Source of the DNA: Phycisphaeraceae bacterium
GTDB taxonomy: Bacteria > Planctomycetota > Phycisphaerae > Phycisphaerales > Phycisphaeraceae
DNA: 6,623 nucleotides
NCBI GenBank assembly: GCA_003552605.1
Contig: PUNN01000134.1
Span: 1-6,623 of the forward strand
Direction: 5' to 3'
Shown: positions 5,714 through 6,623 of the stretch, one piece after another
Position numbering within the stretch: position 1 is the first letter of the stretch
Layout of the letters: every line of letters begins with the position of its first letter
The notes under the pieces: generated by a model
Told to the model about the DNA's origin: nothing
Databases searched by the model: none
What the model saw: the letters and a program-made list of their open reading frames with translations, nothing else
Translations under genes and position numbers: made by a program

Positions 5714-6610
5714 ATGAAACGCATGCTCGCTCTGCTGGCGGTCACCGCGATCGCCATCTTCTGCTTACGGCTGATCGAGTCGCCGCTGCGCGCGGCCGAT
5801 GGCAGCTCGGGGATCAGCCTGTTCTACGCGCAGGTGAGCTTTCCCGCGGCGATGGGGCTGCTGCTGCTTGGTGTCGTGGTCCCGTTCGCCCTGTGCGTGG
5901 GGCTGGGGTGCTGGGAGAATCCGTTGCGCGGCGTGTTTGCCATGTGCCTGGCACTGGCGGTGCTGGGCCATCGCGGTGGGGGCATGGCCAACTGGATGCG
6001 CACCCACGAGTTGCCAGGGGCCTACGGCGTGCTGGTCGTTGAACTGGTGATCTGGTCGGCCCTGCTGGGAGCACTGGTGGGCGCGATTCACTTGGTGCGC
6101 AAATCCCTCGCCGGCAGGTACGGCTGGATCGACCCGCGACATCGTCCCCTGTGGCGACTGGATGTGGACACCTTCGGTGCAGGGGTGACCGCGGCAGCGG
6201 TCGGGGCGATCCTCACGTGGTTCATCGTCCAGACCGCCGATGTGGGGCAGGTCGTCTGGGGGCTGGGCTTGAGCTTCCTGCTTGCCGGCTTTGTGGCGCA
6301 TTACATCTGGCCCGCGGCGGCGCCGGGGGCGATGCTCGCGGCCCCGCTGGTAGTCGGCGTGGGCGGTTATCTCGCGGCACTGGTGCTTTACTCGAATCAC
6401 CCCGAGGTGCTTGCGGCGTTCTATGGCAGCGGACTACACGGCCACGCCAAGGCCCTGCCCGTTCACTATGCCTCTGCGGCGATGGTGGGCCTTGTCATCG
6501 GCATCGCCTGGCGGCAGGTCCTGGCCGAGGGAGAGCGCGAGAGCGAGAATCGAGCCAAAGCAATGCAAACTCCCGCCTCGGCGTCCGCCGTGGCGGGGAC
6601 GGGCCAGTGA
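5714..6610 (+). CDS. Polytopic membrane protein of unknown function
   Basis: I do not recognise this 298-residue protein. It begins 4 bases after the hemB stop, with a weak GGA (5703-5705) as SD, so it is probably in the hemB operon. Hydrophobic segments lie at about 4-21, 43-66, 71-85, 103-127, 154-173, 178-199, 202-225 and 250-268, giving roughly eight membrane spans; the first could instead be a signal anchor. A polar loop at 128-150 (RKSLAGRYGWIDPRHR...) is basic and probably cytoplasmic. The loop at 227-249 contains three His (229, 242, 244) plus His251 at the start of the last span. The last 30 residues are polar and Ala-rich. No catalytic motif or transporter signature is evident. Its place beside hemB hints at, but does not show, a role linked to tetrapyrroles. 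Confidence 0.85.
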   Translation: MKRMLALLAVTAIAIFCLRLIESPLRAADGSSGISLFYAQVSFPAAMGLLLLGVVVPFALCVGLGCWENPLRGVFAMCLALAVLGHRGGGMANWMRTHELPGAYGVLVVELVIWSALLGALVGAIHLVRKSLAGRYGWIDPRHRPLWRLDVDTFGAGVTAAAVGAILTWFIVQTADVGQVVWGLGLSFLLAGFVAHYIWPAAAPGAMLAAPLVVGVGGYLAALVLYSNHPEVLAAFYGSGLHGHAKALPVHYASAAMVGLVIGIAWRQVLAEGERESENRAKAMQTPASASAVAGTGQ

Positions 6611-6623
6611 AGCAACCGGACGA
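6607..6623 (+). CDS. Possible start of a further gene, cut by the window edge
   Basis: A GTG at 6607 overlaps the TGA stop of the membrane protein gene (6608-6610) as GTGA, the geometry of translationally coupled genes. The frame is open to the edge (Val/Met-Lys-Gln-Pro-Asp) but only five codons are visible. A GGGGAC about 6 bases upstream is a modest SD candidate. The product cannot be judged. Confidence 0.3.

Overview
The window is GC-rich and gene-dense, and it looks like a bacterial chromosome segment. Three traits suggest a Planctomycetota-type genome, perhaps Phycisphaerae: a membrane-tethered HExxH protein with a HEAT-like tail, a HAMP histidine kinase with a divergent extracytoplasmic sensor, and starts mostly without a good Shine-Dalgarno (SD) sequence. 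This assignment is an inference from protein style and composition; no rRNA or other taxonomic marker is present.

Layout from left to right. Bases 1-349 hold no gene I can support, only inverted repeats that may belong to the leader of the next gene. panD (350-745, +) encodes aspartate 1-decarboxylase. A 249-base gap follows. It contains a doubtful 79-codon reading frame with a good SD; its stop overlaps the start of the next gene. A membrane sensor histidine kinase (995-2695, +) comes next. It converges on a membrane-anchored gluzincin-like metallopeptidase (2805-4469, -), and the short gap between them carries three small hairpins. A 232-base divergent intergenic region then leads to hemB (4702-5709, +), porphobilinogen synthase. 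hemB is followed after 4 bases by an unrecognised polytopic membrane protein (5714-6610, +). The stop of that gene overlaps a GTG that may open another gene at the right edge.

Functionally, panD supplies beta-alanine for pantothenate and CoA, and hemB makes the pyrrole precursor of haem and other tetrapyrroles. The kinase has no response regulator beside it. The peptidase's substrate is unknown. Nothing ties the five genes into one pathway; the likely transcription units are panD(-kinase), the peptidase alone, and hemB-membrane protein-(next gene). I see no mobile element, CRISPR array, tRNA, rRNA or clear horizontal transfer. The window looks mostly like ordinary core and lineage-specific genes. 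The points most worth a second look are the kinase sensor domain, the peptidase's topology, the unusual hemB start region and the small frame between panD and the kinase.
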